Shown: one piece after another, positions 25,691 through 34,375 of the stretch
Layout of the letters: each line of letters begins with the position of its first letter
Position numbering within the stretch: position 1 is the first letter of the stretch
From: Streptomyces rhizosphaerihabitans
GTDB taxonomy: Bacteria; Actinomycetota; Actinomycetes; Streptomycetales; Streptomycetaceae
Reading direction: 5' to 3'
DNA: 64,000 nt
Assembly (NCBI RefSeq): GCF_025399795.1
Contig: NZ_JAODTZ010000029.1
Location: 62,001 to 126,000, forward strand
Notes under the pieces: generated by a model
The model's input: the letters and a program-made list of their open reading frames with translations, nothing else
What the model was told of the DNA's origin: nothing
The model's database searches: none
Program-made: the position numbers and the translations under genes

Positions 25691-25840
25691 CGCGTGGGTG
25701 GGTGCGCGTGTCTACTCGCGTATCCCTTCGAGCAGGCCACCATACGCCGTGGGGGTCGGCAGGCGGATTCCCCGGCACCCCCGAAGGAGCGCGGACAACC
25801 GCGCGACCGACCCCCGCAGGGGCGGGAACCCCCTACGGCC

Positions 25841-27196
25841 TCACACCGTGTGCTCGTCCGCCACCGACAGTGCCTCGTCCAGGGCCGCCAGACCCTCCTT
25901 GGCCTCGGCCTCGGTGATGTTGCACGGCGGTACTACGTGGGTGCGGTTCATGTTGATGAAGGGCCACAGACCGCGGGCCTTGGCCGCGGCGCCGAACGCG
26001 GCCATCGGCGCGTTCGCCTCGCCTGCCGCGTTGTACGGGACCAGCGGCTCCCGGGTCTCCCGGTCCTTCACCAGCTCCAGCGCCCAGAAGACGCCCGTGC
26101 CGCGCACCTCGCCGACACTCGGGTGCCGCTCGGCCAGTTCGCGCAGCCCCGGCCCGAGGACGGTCTCGCCGATGGCCGCGGCCTGGTCGACGATCCCCTC
26201 CTCCTCCATGACGTTGATCGTCGCGACGGCGGCGGCACAGGCCAGCGGGTGCCCGGAGTAGGTGAGCCCGCCCGGGTAGGGCCGCCTGGCGAAGGTCTCC
26301 GCGATGGCGGCGGAGATCGCCACACCGCCCAGCGGCACATAGCCGGAGTTCACGCCCTTGGCGAAGGTCATCAGGTCCGGGGTCACCTCGTAGTGGTCGG
26401 CGGCGAACCACTTGCCGGTGCGGCCGAACCCGGCCATGACCTCGTCCAGAATGAAGACGATCCCGTAGCGGTCGCAGATCTCCCGCACCCCGGCGAGGTA
26501 GCCGGCCGGCGGCGTCATGATCCCCGCGGTGCCCGGGATCGTCTCCAGGATGAGGGCCGCTATGGTCGCGGGCCCCTCGAAGGCGATCGTGTCCTCCAGG
26601 TGCTGGAGCGCGCGCTCGCACTCCTGCCGCTCGCTGTCGGAGTGGAAGGGGCTGCGGTACAGGAAGGGCGCCCAGAAGTGGACGACACCGGCGGCGCCGC
26701 TGTCGTTCGGCCAGCGCCGCGGGTCACCGGTGAGGTTGATCGCGGTGGAGGTGGCGCCGTGGTACGAGCGGTAGGCGGAGAGCACCTTCGGACGGCCGGT
26801 GTGCAGCCGGGCCATCCGCGTGGCGTTCTCGACGGCCTCCGCGCCGCCGTTGGTGAAGAAGATCTTGTCCAGGTCGCCCGGGGTCCGCTCGGCGATCAGC
26901 CGGGCCGCCTCCGAACGCGCCTCGACGGCGAAGGCGGGCGCGAACGTGGACAGGGTCGCGGCCTGTTCCTGGATCGCGGCGACGACCTTCGGGTGCTGGT
27001 ACCCGATGTTGGTGAAGACGAGCCCACTGGTGAAGTCCAGATACCGCTTGCCTTCGTAGTCCCAGAAGTACGACCCCTCCGCGCCGGCGACGGCGAGCGG
27101 GTCGATGAGCTCCTGCGCGGACCAGGAGTGGAACACGTGCGCGCGGTCCGCGGCCTTCACGGCGGCGCCGGCCTGGGGGTTGGGCTGAGGGGTCAT
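25841..27196 (-). CDS. Class III (omega) aminotransferase
   Basis: 451 residues from ATG 27196. PLP-enzyme motifs are clear: TNGGAEAVENATRMARLHTGR, the YRSYHGAT block, FILDEVMAGFGRTGKWFA with the PLP Asp, and LMTFAKGVNSGYVPLGG with the Schiff-base Lys. The family transfers amino groups from omega-amino acids (beta-alanine, taurine, 4-aminobutyrate type) to pyruvate or 2-oxoglutarate. The overall sequence resembles taurine/beta-alanine-pyruvate aminotransferases, but the exact donor cannot be settled. The frame upstream of 27196 is low-complexity and not coding. Confidence 0.9.
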   Translation of the reverse strand: MTPQPNPQAGAAVKAADRAHVFHSWSAQELIDPLAVAGAEGSYFWDYEGKRYLDFTSGLVFTNIGYQHPKVVAAIQEQAATLSTFAPAFAVEARSEAARLIAERTPGDLDKIFFTNGGAEAVENATRMARLHTGRPKVLSAYRSYHGATSTAINLTGDPRRWPNDSGAAGVVHFWAPFLYRSPFHSDSERQECERALQHLEDTIAFEGPATIAALILETIPGTAGIMTPPAGYLAGVREICDRYGIVFILDEVMAGFGRTGKWFAADHYEVTPDLMTFAKGVNSGYVPLGGVAISAAIAETFARRPYPGGLTYSGHPLACAAAVATINVMEEEGIVDQAAAIGETVLGPGLRELAERHPSVGEVRGTGVFWALELVKDRETREPLVPYNAAGEANAPMAAFGAAAKARGLWPFINMNRTHVVPPCNITEAEAKEGLAALDEALSVADEHTV

Positions 27197-27584
27197 GCGG
27201 CGAAGCGTAAATGTCCACGGACCGGGCGCGATATCGGCGTCCTGTCTGTGGTCGGAGGCTTTCCGCGACAGTCTGTCGGGCTTGGCCGAGGGGGCGCGCC
27301 GGCACCAGGGACGGAACCGGGACCGGAACCAGGAGCGAACCGGGACTGGCACCGGCATCGGCACGGACACAGGCATCGACATCGATGCCGATACCGTCCG
27401 CGTTCCGGAGCGCCTGGCGGTCCGTCTCGACGATCCCCGGGCGGCCGGCGTCAAGGAGACGGCGGGACCTGTTACGAAAACGGGATCAGTCGTGACGGAA
27501 CCGTAGACACCACCCCGTCCAGCTCCCCGTATGGCGCACTATCCTCGGTCTGTTGCACATATTTGGGGGAGGGTGGGCGCTGCC
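27197..27584. other. Intergenic region with degenerate hexamer repeats
   Basis: 388 bases between divergent genes. Bases 27305-27410 are a drifted run of ACCGGC/ACCGGA/ATCGGC-type hexamers. The part nearest the kinase gene (27530-27572) contains the relatively AT-rich CACATATTTGGGGGAGG, which gives the kinase ribosome binding site. No gene seen. Confidence 0.55.
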
Positions 27585-29630
27585 ATGGAGAAGCTGGGGG
27601 CGGGGGATCCGCAGCAGATCGGGGTGTACCGGCTGCTGGCGCGACTCGGCGCCGGAGGGATGGGCCACGTCTATCTCGCACGGTCCGACCGGGGACGTAC
27701 CGTCGCCGTCAAACTCGTCCGGCCGGAACTCGCCGAGCAGGAGGAGTTCCGGGCCCGCTTCCGCCAGGAGGTGCAGGCCGCGCGCAGGGTCGGCGGGCTC
27801 TGGACCGCACCCGTCCTGGACGCGGACACCGGGGCCGCGATCCCCTGGGTGGCCACCGGCTATGTCGCGGGGCCCTCGCTGCAGGCCGTCGTCGGGCGCG
27901 ACCACGGCGCACTGCCCGAGCGTTCCGTGCGCATCCTCGCCGCGGGCCTCGCGCACGCGCTGAAGGACATCCACGCCGCGGGCCTCATCCACCGCGACCT
28001 CAAGCCCTCGAACGTCCTCGTCACCATCGACGGCCCCCGCGTCATCGACTTCGGCATCGCACGCGCCCTGGAGACGGTGACCGACGGCGGCCTGACCCAC
28101 ACCGGGGCGCTCGTCGGCTCGCCCGGATTCATGGCCCCCGAGCAGGTGCGCGGCGACCGCGTCACGCCCGCGTGCGACATCTTCTGCCTCGGCTCGGTCC
28201 TGTCGTACGCGGCCACCGGCACCCTTCCGTTCGGCGCGGCCAACAGTGGTGTGCACGCCATGATGTTCCGCATCGCGCAGGAGGACCCCGACCTGACGGG
28301 TGTGCCCGAGGGGCTCGCCGACCTCGTACGGGACTGTCTGCGCAAGGATCCCGGCGCCCGGCCCACTCTCGAGGAGATCCTGGAGCGCACGGGCGCGGAG
28401 GACACCGTCTCGGCGGGACGCACCGTCGACCCCTGGCTGCCCGGCTCGCTGGTGGCCCAGCTCGGGCGCCACGCCGTGCAGCTCCTCGACACGGAGAACC
28501 CCGACGACGGACAGGCGCAGCCCCGGTCCGGTGCCCCGGCGCTCGGTGCCGCTCCCGCCAGGCCGGCCCTGCCGCCCGCATCCCCGGCGCCGGTCCCCGC
28601 CCCGGACTTCTCCAAGCCGCCGTCCGGCTCGCCCGCTTCCTCGGCCTCCTCGACGCCCTCGGCCTCCTCCTCGGCGCCCGCCGCGTCCGCCGAGGCCTCC
28701 CCGGAGCACGCGCCCACGCCCTCCGAGGAGGGTGCCACCCCGCCTCCCCCGGGGCAGCCCGGCCCCGTGAACCACCTCCCCACGGTCATCGGGGGCTCGG
28801 GCGCGACGCCTCCTCCGGCGGCGCCGGCCGGTCCGTACCCCGCCTACGGCTACCCGCACCAGCACCCGCAGCCGGCCGGCCAGGGCCCGGCCCACCCCGC
28901 GTACGGCTATCCGCAGGCCGGCTGGGGCTCACCCCAGCCGCCGTACGGCTCGACGCCTCCCTACGGTCCGGGCGTCGCCCCCCATCCGTACGGACCCGGC
29001 GCCGCGACCCCGCCCTACGGGCCGACCCCTCCGTACGGCCCCGTGGTCGCCCAGCCCGGGTCCGAGCCCCCGCGCAGGAGCGGCCGTTCCACCGCCCTCC
29101 TCGTCGTCGTGGCCCTGGTCGTCGCGCTCGGCGCGGGCGGCAGCGTGTACGCGCTGCTGAAGGGCAACGCGGGCGGCGGCGGCCAGGACGACCCCAAGGC
29201 GTCCGCCCCGGCCTCCGGCGGGACGACACCGGGGCAGAGCACGTCGCAGACGCCGACGGCCGACTCCGGGTCGCCCAGCACCGGGGCGACGCAGGGGGGC
29301 ACCGTCCCGGAGGCGTTCCTCGGTACCTGGAACGGAGTCGACGGCGCGAAAACCCTCCGGCTGACCATCCGGCAGGGCGAGGTCGGCGACATGGTGCTGA
29401 CGCTCACCGCGGAGGGTCCGACCACCGGCGGCACCTACCACTGCGCCTTCGAGGCCCCTCTGTCCGAGGCCCCGGGTGCCGGCGGACCGCTGGAGATCGG
29501 CCCGTCCCAGGTCACCTCCGGGAATCCGCCCACCTGCACCCCGGGCGTCGCCTCCGAGGTCGCCCTCCTGCCGGACGGCCGACTGAGCCGGGTGAACGAC
29601 AGAACAGTGACCTACACGAAGAGCGGCTGA
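27585..29630 (+). CDS. Transmembrane Ser/Thr protein kinase (PknB/Hanks type)
   Basis: 681 residues. The kinase domain (about 12-265) shows LGAGGMGHVYLARS, the ATP-anchoring Lys in VAVKLV, the catalytic loop HRDLKPSNVL, DFGIAR and the GSPGFMAPEQ activation segment. A long Pro/Ala/Ser linker with PPYG-type repeats (about 320-495) leads to one membrane helix (about 501-525). An extracellular domain of about 100 residues (AFLGTWNGVDGAKTLRLTI...) has two Cys that may pair and resembles domains sensing cell-wall or small ligands. GTG 27573 is an alternative start. A PstS-like membrane protein follows. Confidence 0.93.
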   Translation: MEKLGAGDPQQIGVYRLLARLGAGGMGHVYLARSDRGRTVAVKLVRPELAEQEEFRARFRQEVQAARRVGGLWTAPVLDADTGAAIPWVATGYVAGPSLQAVVGRDHGALPERSVRILAAGLAHALKDIHAAGLIHRDLKPSNVLVTIDGPRVIDFGIARALETVTDGGLTHTGALVGSPGFMAPEQVRGDRVTPACDIFCLGSVLSYAATGTLPFGAANSGVHAMMFRIAQEDPDLTGVPEGLADLVRDCLRKDPGARPTLEEILERTGAEDTVSAGRTVDPWLPGSLVAQLGRHAVQLLDTENPDDGQAQPRSGAPALGAAPARPALPPASPAPVPAPDFSKPPSGSPASSASSTPSASSSAPAASAEASPEHAPTPSEEGATPPPPGQPGPVNHLPTVIGGSGATPPPAAPAGPYPAYGYPHQHPQPAGQGPAHPAYGYPQAGWGSPQPPYGSTPPYGPGVAPHPYGPGAATPPYGPTPPYGPVVAQPGSEPPRRSGRSTALLVVVALVVALGAGGSVYALLKGNAGGGGQDDPKASAPASGGTTPGQSTSQTPTADSGSPSTGATQGGTVPEAFLGTWNGVDGAKTLRLTIRQGEVGDMVLTLTAEGPTTGGTYHCAFEAPLSEAPGAGGPLEIGPSQVTSGNPPTCTPGVASEVALLPDGRLSRVNDRTVTYTKSG

Positions 29631-29648
29631 GCGGCTGAGCCCCTGACC

Positions 29649-29674
29649 ACCCCGCGGGCGGCGGCCCGCGGGGT
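29649..29674 (+). terminator. Hairpin terminator after the kinase gene
   Basis: A perfect 10-bp stem (29649-29658 with 29665-29674) and a 6-base loop, 18 bases after the stop. Confidence 0.65.
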
Positions 29675-29795
29675 CCTGGGGAAGGCGCCGACTGCCGTGC
29701 CGTCCAGGGCTGTTGAAGTTCACTTCCCGTATGTGGGTTGTTTCCGGCCGGAGCCGTACGGTGACCGCACCGCAGTGCTCGGGGGAGTGGCTCAC

Positions 29796-31328
29796 GTGGA
29801 GTGGCTGAGCGCAGAGAATGTCGTGGCCGTCGGGACCGCCGCCATCGGTGTCGTCGCCTCCGCCGTGATGGTCTGGTACGAGCGAAGGGTGCCGCGCCGC
29901 AAAACTGTCGGCTACCGCGTCCAGATGGACAATCCCATCGGCGACGACGTCCGCTCGGGACGCGCGAACGTACGGCTCGGGCTGTTCGACGAGACCCCCG
30001 GCATGTCCGACGCCACCCTGGTGCTGCTGCGGATCGAGAACGACGGCTCGCAGAGCATCGCCGGGGACGACTACACGAGCCGTGAACGGCACGGGCTGAC
30101 CGCGGTGTTCACCGACCGCACCATCCGTGGTGTGTCCGTGACCCAGCCGCCCGGCACCGACCACCTGATGGACCACTTCACCCCGGCCGCCGGTCTCGGC
30201 TACGAGGACGGCACACTGCGCATCCCGCGGGTCCCGCTCAACCGGGGCGAGCACTTCAAACTGCTCGTCCTGCTGTCGGGCGGCGACGTGGGATGTCCGA
30301 TACGGATCGTCGGCGGCATCCGGGACGGTGAGGTCCGGCCCAACCGCAGTACGACACCGGACGACCAGCCACCGCTGTTCAGCCGCGCGGCCCGGCTGAT
30401 CACCGTGCTGCTGACGGTGTGCGTCGTCGCGCTCGCCCTGATCGTCGTCCTGCGCGACGACTCCCCGCAGCCGATCGGCTGCGCGCAGGGCACGCTGACG
30501 GTCACCGGCTCGACCGCCTTCGAGCCCGTGATGCGCGAACTGGCCGAGAAGTACGAGCACGACTGCCCGGGCTCCGCGATCACGGTGGACGCCCACGGCA
30601 GCACGGCCGGCGTGCGCGAACTCGACGCGGTGGGGCAGGAGTCGAAGAAGGGGTCCCCAGCCCTCGTCGCCCTCTCCGACGGCCCCAAGCCCGGCGACTT
30701 CCCGCGGTTGCGGGAGAACCGGATCGCGGTGTCGGTCTTCGCGCTGGTCGTCAACGACTCCGTCCCGGTCAGGAACCTGTTGCTGACCGACGTACGACGT
30801 CTGTACCGCGGCGAGATAAGGAACTGGAAGCAGCTGGGCGGACCCGACAGACCCGTCCTCCTCGTCAGCCGGGACGCCAACTCCGGTACCCGGCAGGTGT
30901 TCCAGCGCCGGGTGCTCGGGCGTGGCGAGATCGCCAACTCCTCGCTGGACTGCGTCCACAAGGACGACGCGACGGCACCGCTCGTGCGCTGCGAACTCGA
31001 CTCCACCGAGCAGGTGCTGAACACCGTCGCCAGGCTGCCCGGCGCGATCGGCTACAGCGAACTCAACGACGCCACCGGCCACAAGGGCCTGCACCGGATC
31101 AGCCTCGACGGTCACACCGCCTCCGTCGAGGACCTGGAGCACGGCACCTCGGACTACCCGTACCGCGAGATCGAGTACGCCTACACCTACGGACAGCCGC
31201 CCGCGGACTCCCTCGCCTCCAGCTTCCTCTCCTACATCGGCCGGGGCAACGGCCAGGACGTCGTCCGCACCCACGGCCATCTGCCGTGCGGGACGCCGGT
31301 CGGGCTGAGGATCTGCGGCGCCGGGTGA
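29796..31328 (+). CDS. Membrane protein with PstS-like phosphate-binding domain
   Basis: 510 residues. An N-terminal membrane helix (about 8-28) is followed by a beta-rich region (about 45-190). A second membrane helix (about 202-220) leads to a periplasmic-binding-type domain (about 228-505). In that domain TVTGSTAFEPVMRELA and SRDANSGTRQVFQRRVLG are the anion-contacting motifs of PstS-type proteins. It has no lipobox, so unlike true PstS it is held by transmembrane helices and probably senses rather than delivers phosphate. GTG 29796 is chosen because GGGGGAG lies eight to nine bases upstream. Confidence 0.82.
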   Translation: MEWLSAENVVAVGTAAIGVVASAVMVWYERRVPRRKTVGYRVQMDNPIGDDVRSGRANVRLGLFDETPGMSDATLVLLRIENDGSQSIAGDDYTSRERHGLTAVFTDRTIRGVSVTQPPGTDHLMDHFTPAAGLGYEDGTLRIPRVPLNRGEHFKLLVLLSGGDVGCPIRIVGGIRDGEVRPNRSTTPDDQPPLFSRAARLITVLLTVCVVALALIVVLRDDSPQPIGCAQGTLTVTGSTAFEPVMRELAEKYEHDCPGSAITVDAHGSTAGVRELDAVGQESKKGSPALVALSDGPKPGDFPRLRENRIAVSVFALVVNDSVPVRNLLLTDVRRLYRGEIRNWKQLGGPDRPVLLVSRDANSGTRQVFQRRVLGRGEIANSSLDCVHKDDATAPLVRCELDSTEQVLNTVARLPGAIGYSELNDATGHKGLHRISLDGHTASVEDLEHGTSDYPYREIEYAYTYGQPPADSLASSFLSYIGRGNGQDVVRTHGHLPCGTPVGLRICGAG

Positions 31329-31365
31329 CGCCGCGCCAACCCCGGCGCACGCGCCGCGCGGCACG

Positions 31366-32109
31366 CTACCGGGGCTCGGGCGGGCGCTGGCGGGGCATGT
31401 TCGGGCGGGTTCCCGGCGGCAGCGGGACCCGCCCGTTCAGGGGCGACCCGTCGGGCCGGGGCGCCCCCGCCGAGGACGACTGGATCCCCAGCGGCGCCGG
31501 GCCCGTACGGAACTCCACCATCCAGTCCGCCGTCTCGGTGCGCACCAGCTCCGTGACGTCCTCCGAGAACCTGCGCAGCACCCCGATGCATCGGTCCGCC
31601 GCCTCGCTGGCCGTTCCGTCCGCGGGCCCGAGAACCTCCCGGACGCTCTCGGACGCCCAGTCGAACTGAAGTGCCTGGAGCCGCCGCTGCACGGCCTGCG
31701 CGGTGGCCACATCCCTTATCCATCCGGAGGTCACTCCGAAGAACCGGTCGACGGCGACGCAGGAGACCGCGAGCAGCAGCGCCAGATATCCCCACGGAGC
31801 CGCCCCTCTCGCCGACCCGGTGAGGTCGAGCAGCGGCAGCGCGGCCCCGGCGACGGCGCCCAGCGAGGCACCGCACCGCAGCAGCCGCGCCCCCCACCGC
31901 TTCCACACGCGGTCGGAGAGGTACCAGGCGGCTGTGTCGAGCGCCCCCTGCTCCACCCAGCGGTAGAGCTCGTGGAGCCGCTCGGCGGGCTCCCCCCAGT
32001 CGCCGAGCGGAAACGGCCGGCCGGTCAGGTCGCCCGGCCGCAGCCCCGCCGCGTCCTCGCTCCGCCCGTCCTGGGGCGGCCCCTCCGGCTGCATCTCCGG
32101 CTGACTCAC
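31366..32109 (-). CDS. Membrane protein, SLATT-like two-helix family
   Basis: 247 residues. After a hydrophilic N-terminus (LHELYRWVEQGALDTAAWYLSDRVWKRW), two adjacent membrane helices (about 75-118) are followed by a charged helical region and a proline-rich tail. This layout fits the SLATT (SMODS/SLOG-associating two-TM) families, which are predicted pore-forming effectors in some defence systems. No SMODS cyclase or SLOG sensor gene is nearby, and this gene position beside ybaB appears housekeeping-like. The assignment rests on topology and memory of Streptomyces neighbours, not on a search. Confidence 0.55.
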   Translation of the reverse strand: MSQPEMQPEGPPQDGRSEDAAGLRPGDLTGRPFPLGDWGEPAERLHELYRWVEQGALDTAAWYLSDRVWKRWGARLLRCGASLGAVAGAALPLLDLTGSARGAAPWGYLALLLAVSCVAVDRFFGVTSGWIRDVATAQAVQRRLQALQFDWASESVREVLGPADGTASEAADRCIGVLRRFSEDVTELVRTETADWMVEFRTGPAPLGIQSSSAGAPRPDGSPLNGRVPLPPGTRPNMPRQRPPEPR

Positions 32110-32407
32110 CGGTACTCCCTAGTTGACGACGGTGACGACGGACGACGGTGACGACGGTGACGGCACTGACACTGCGTGACGTCCTGTGACACGTGGTGCA
32201 AATGCGCCGCCCCCTTCCTACCGCCCAATGGGTGGCGGTGGACCGGGTTTACTGGCTTTTCCGCCTGGAAGAGGGTCTTGATCAGGTATAGGCGCCGTGA
32301 CGGTGTCACTCGAAAGAGTGCTTGGGCGACGGGCCCGTGGACCACGTAGGCTCGTGCTGGACAGGAAAAACGGTCCACACAGCCGTACTCGAAACCAGGA
32401 GCTGATC
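32110..32407. other. Intergenic region upstream of ybaB
   Basis: 298 bases. Bases 32121-32160 repeat GACGACGGT about four times next to the start of the minus-strand gene. No dnaX or signal-recognition-particle RNA is found here, although both often precede ybaB in bacteria. The ybaB promoter is probably within 32230-32390. Confidence 0.55.
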
Positions 32408-32752
32408 GTGATTCCCGGTGGTGGCCAGCCCAATATGCAGCAGTTGTTGCAGCAGGCCCAGAAGATGCAGCAGGACCTGGCGAACGCGCAGGAGGAGCTG
32501 GCGCGGACGGAGGTCGGGGGCCAGTCGGGCGGCGGCCTGGTGAAGGCGACCGTGACGGGCTCCGGAGAGCTCCGCGGTCTGGTGATCGACCCGAAGGCGG
32601 TCGACCCCGAGGACACCGAGACGCTCGCCGACCTGATCGTCGCGGCCGTCCAGGCGGCGAACGAGAACGCGCAGGCGCTCCAGCAGCGGAAGCTCGGCCC
32701 GCTCACCCAGGGGCTCGGCGGCGGCAGCGGCATTCCCGGTCTGCCTTTCTAA
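32408..32752 (+). CDS. ybaB: YbaB/EbfC nucleoid-associated protein
   Basis: 114 residues from GTG 32408, with AGGAG eight bases upstream. The core MQQLLQQAQKMQQDLANAQEELA is the long helix of the tweezer-like dimer, followed by the central sheet (VKATVTGSGELRGLVIDPKAVDPED) and a second helix, then a Gly-rich tail. The family binds DNA as a dimer and is encoded next to recR in most bacteria, as here. Confidence 0.95.
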   Translation: MIPGGGQPNMQQLLQQAQKMQQDLANAQEELARTEVGGQSGGGLVKATVTGSGELRGLVIDPKAVDPEDTETLADLIVAAVQAANENAQALQQRKLGPLTQGLGGGSGIPGLPF

Positions 32753-32838
32753 GACCGGTGGCGGCCAACTACCGTACGCACCAGCAGGAAACGTAGGACG
32801 GGACCAGGCGGTACCAGGACACTCGGAAAGGCAATCCG

Positions 32839-33438
32839 TTGTACGAAGGCGTTGTTCAGGACCTCATCGACGAACTGGGGCGGCTCCCCGGCGTCGGTCC
32901 CAAGAGCGCGCAGCGGATCGCCTTCCACATCCTGCAGGCGGACCCGACGGACGTCCGTCGGCTCGCGCAGACCCTCATGGAGGTCAAGGCGAAGGTCCGC
33001 TTCTGCGCGACCTGCGGCAACGTCGCGCAGGAGGAGCTGTGCAACATCTGCCGCGACCCGCGCCGCGACCTCTCGGTGATCTGTGTGGTGGAGGAGCCCA
33101 AGGACGTCGTCGCGGTCGAGCGCACCCGTGAGTTCCGGGGCAAGTACCACGTGCTCGGCGGCGCGATCAGCCCGATCGAGGGCGTCGGCCCGGACGACCT
33201 GCGGATAAGGGAACTCCTGACCCGCCTCGCCGACGGAGCGGTCACCGAGCTCATCCTGGCCACGGACCCGAACCTGGAGGGCGAGGCCACGGCCACGTAT
33301 CTCGCCCGCATGATCAAGCCCATGGGCCTCAAGGTCACCCGCCTGGCCAGCGGCCTCCCGGTGGGTGGCGACCTGGAGTACGCGGACGAGGTCACGCTCG
33401 GCCGCGCCTTCGAGGGGAGACGACTTCTAGATGTCTGA
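32839..33438 (+). CDS. recR: Recombination mediator RecR
   Basis: 199 residues, the normal length. It has a helix-hairpin-helix (LPGVGPKSAQRIAFHIL), a Cys4 zinc finger (FCATCGNVAQEELCNICRD) and a Toprim domain (ICVVEEPKDVVAVE, ATDPNLEGEATA, then the Walker-like ASGLPVGGDLEYADEVTL end). The start is TTG 32839 after GGAAAGG. With RecF and RecO it loads RecA at gaps. It overlaps the next gene by eight bases. Confidence 0.97.
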   Translation: MYEGVVQDLIDELGRLPGVGPKSAQRIAFHILQADPTDVRRLAQTLMEVKAKVRFCATCGNVAQEELCNICRDPRRDLSVICVVEEPKDVVAVERTREFRGKYHVLGGAISPIEGVGPDDLRIRELLTRLADGAVTELILATDPNLEGEATATYLARMIKPMGLKVTRLASGLPVGGDLEYADEVTLGRAFEGRRLLDV

Positions 33439-34090
33439 CGCCACGCTGCACGCGACCAGCCCGGACCCCGACGACTTCGTGGTCCAGATCGCGGACCAGG
33501 TAGAGAGCTTCCTGGTCGCCGTCACCGAGGTGGCCAAGGGCGACGAGCCGGACTCGGCCGTGCCCTTCCTCCTCCTGGAGGTCTCCCAACTCCTCCTGGC
33601 CGGCGGCCGTCTGGGCGCGCACGAGGACATCGTCCCCGACGAGCGCTACGAGCCCGACCTCGGCCCGGAAGGGGATGTGGACGAACTCCGCGAGCGTCTT
33701 GCGGTGATGCTGGAGCCGATCGACGTCTACTCCGAGGTCTTCGACCCCTACGAGCCGCGCAAGGCCCCCGTCCCGGCCCGCATCTCGGACGACCTGGCCG
33801 ACGTCATGGCGGACCTGCGCCACGGCATGGCCCACTACCGCGCGGGCCGCACCACGGAAGCCCTGTGGTGGTGGCAGTTCTCCTACTTCTCCAACTGGGG
33901 CTCCACCGCCTCCGCGGCCCTGCGTGCCCTGCAGTCCGTGGTGGCCCACGTCCGGCTGAACCAGCCCCTGGAGGAGCTCGACGGCCTCGACACCGACCAG
34001 GAGATCGGCGAGGAGGCCCTCGCGGAGGAGGCCGGCAAGGTGATGGCGGAGGAGATCGCGGGGCCGCTCGGTCTGCGCACGGTCAAGTAG
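33431..34090 (+). CDS. DUF5063 family protein
   Basis: 219 residues, acidic and soluble, starting inside the end of recR (eight-base overlap), so translation is coupled. The core DVMADLRHGMAHYRAGRTTEALWWWQFSYFSNWGS with its Trp-rich helix is the signature of DUF5063, which in Streptomyces follows recR. No catalytic motif is visible. A role linked to DNA repair is only suggested by the conserved gene order. Confidence 0.88.
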   Translation: MSDATLHATSPDPDDFVVQIADQVESFLVAVTEVAKGDEPDSAVPFLLLEVSQLLLAGGRLGAHEDIVPDERYEPDLGPEGDVDELRERLAVMLEPIDVYSEVFDPYEPRKAPVPARISDDLADVMADLRHGMAHYRAGRTTEALWWWQFSYFSNWGSTASAALRALQSVVAHVRLNQPLEELDGLDTDQEIGEEALAEEAGKVMAEEIAGPLGLRTVK

Positions 34091-34110
34091 CCGGCCGCGC
34101 TCCGGCGAGG

Positions 34111-34131
34111 TCCGGCCGCGTACCGGCCGGA
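34111..34131 (+). terminator. Hairpin terminator after the recR operon
   Basis: A perfect 8-bp stem (34111-34118 with 34124-34131) and a 5-base loop, 20 bases after the stop codon. Confidence 0.55.
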
Positions 34132-34318
34132 GGTCCCGTCGTGCTCCGGCGCGGCCCGCGGTGTGACTCGGGGCACTTTCGGAGTGGCGGGGCTCCGGCA
34201 CGGGCAGGTGCCGTCTCGGAGCGGCCGGATGTCCCTTGCCCCTGACAGCCCGGAGTGATCACGTCGTGAGCGGGACATCTCACGATGCGATACCCCGGAA
34301 GGGAAATCCGGCCGCTCG

Positions 34319-34345
34319 TTAGACTGAGCCGACCGCAGTTGTGCG
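34319..34345 (+). promoter_or_regulatory. Probable ask promoter -10 region
   Basis: TTAGACT at 34319-34325 provides a TAGACT -10 hexamer about 50 bases before the ask GTG, with GCGAGGAG as the ribosome binding site nearer the start. No clear -35 was singled out. Confidence 0.4.
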
Positions 34346-34375
34346 GTGCAGAGACGGATTGAGCGAGGAGCGCAC

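Noticed and set aside
24863..29638. A 1591-codon plus-strand frame spanning the aminotransferase and kinase region
   Set aside because: It is antisense to GntR and the aminotransferase, then out of frame with the kinase. It has no domain-like sequence.
32110..32407. Signal recognition particle RNA upstream of ybaB
   Set aside because: The conserved GGTCAGGTCCGGAAGGAAGCA-type core is not present on either strand.
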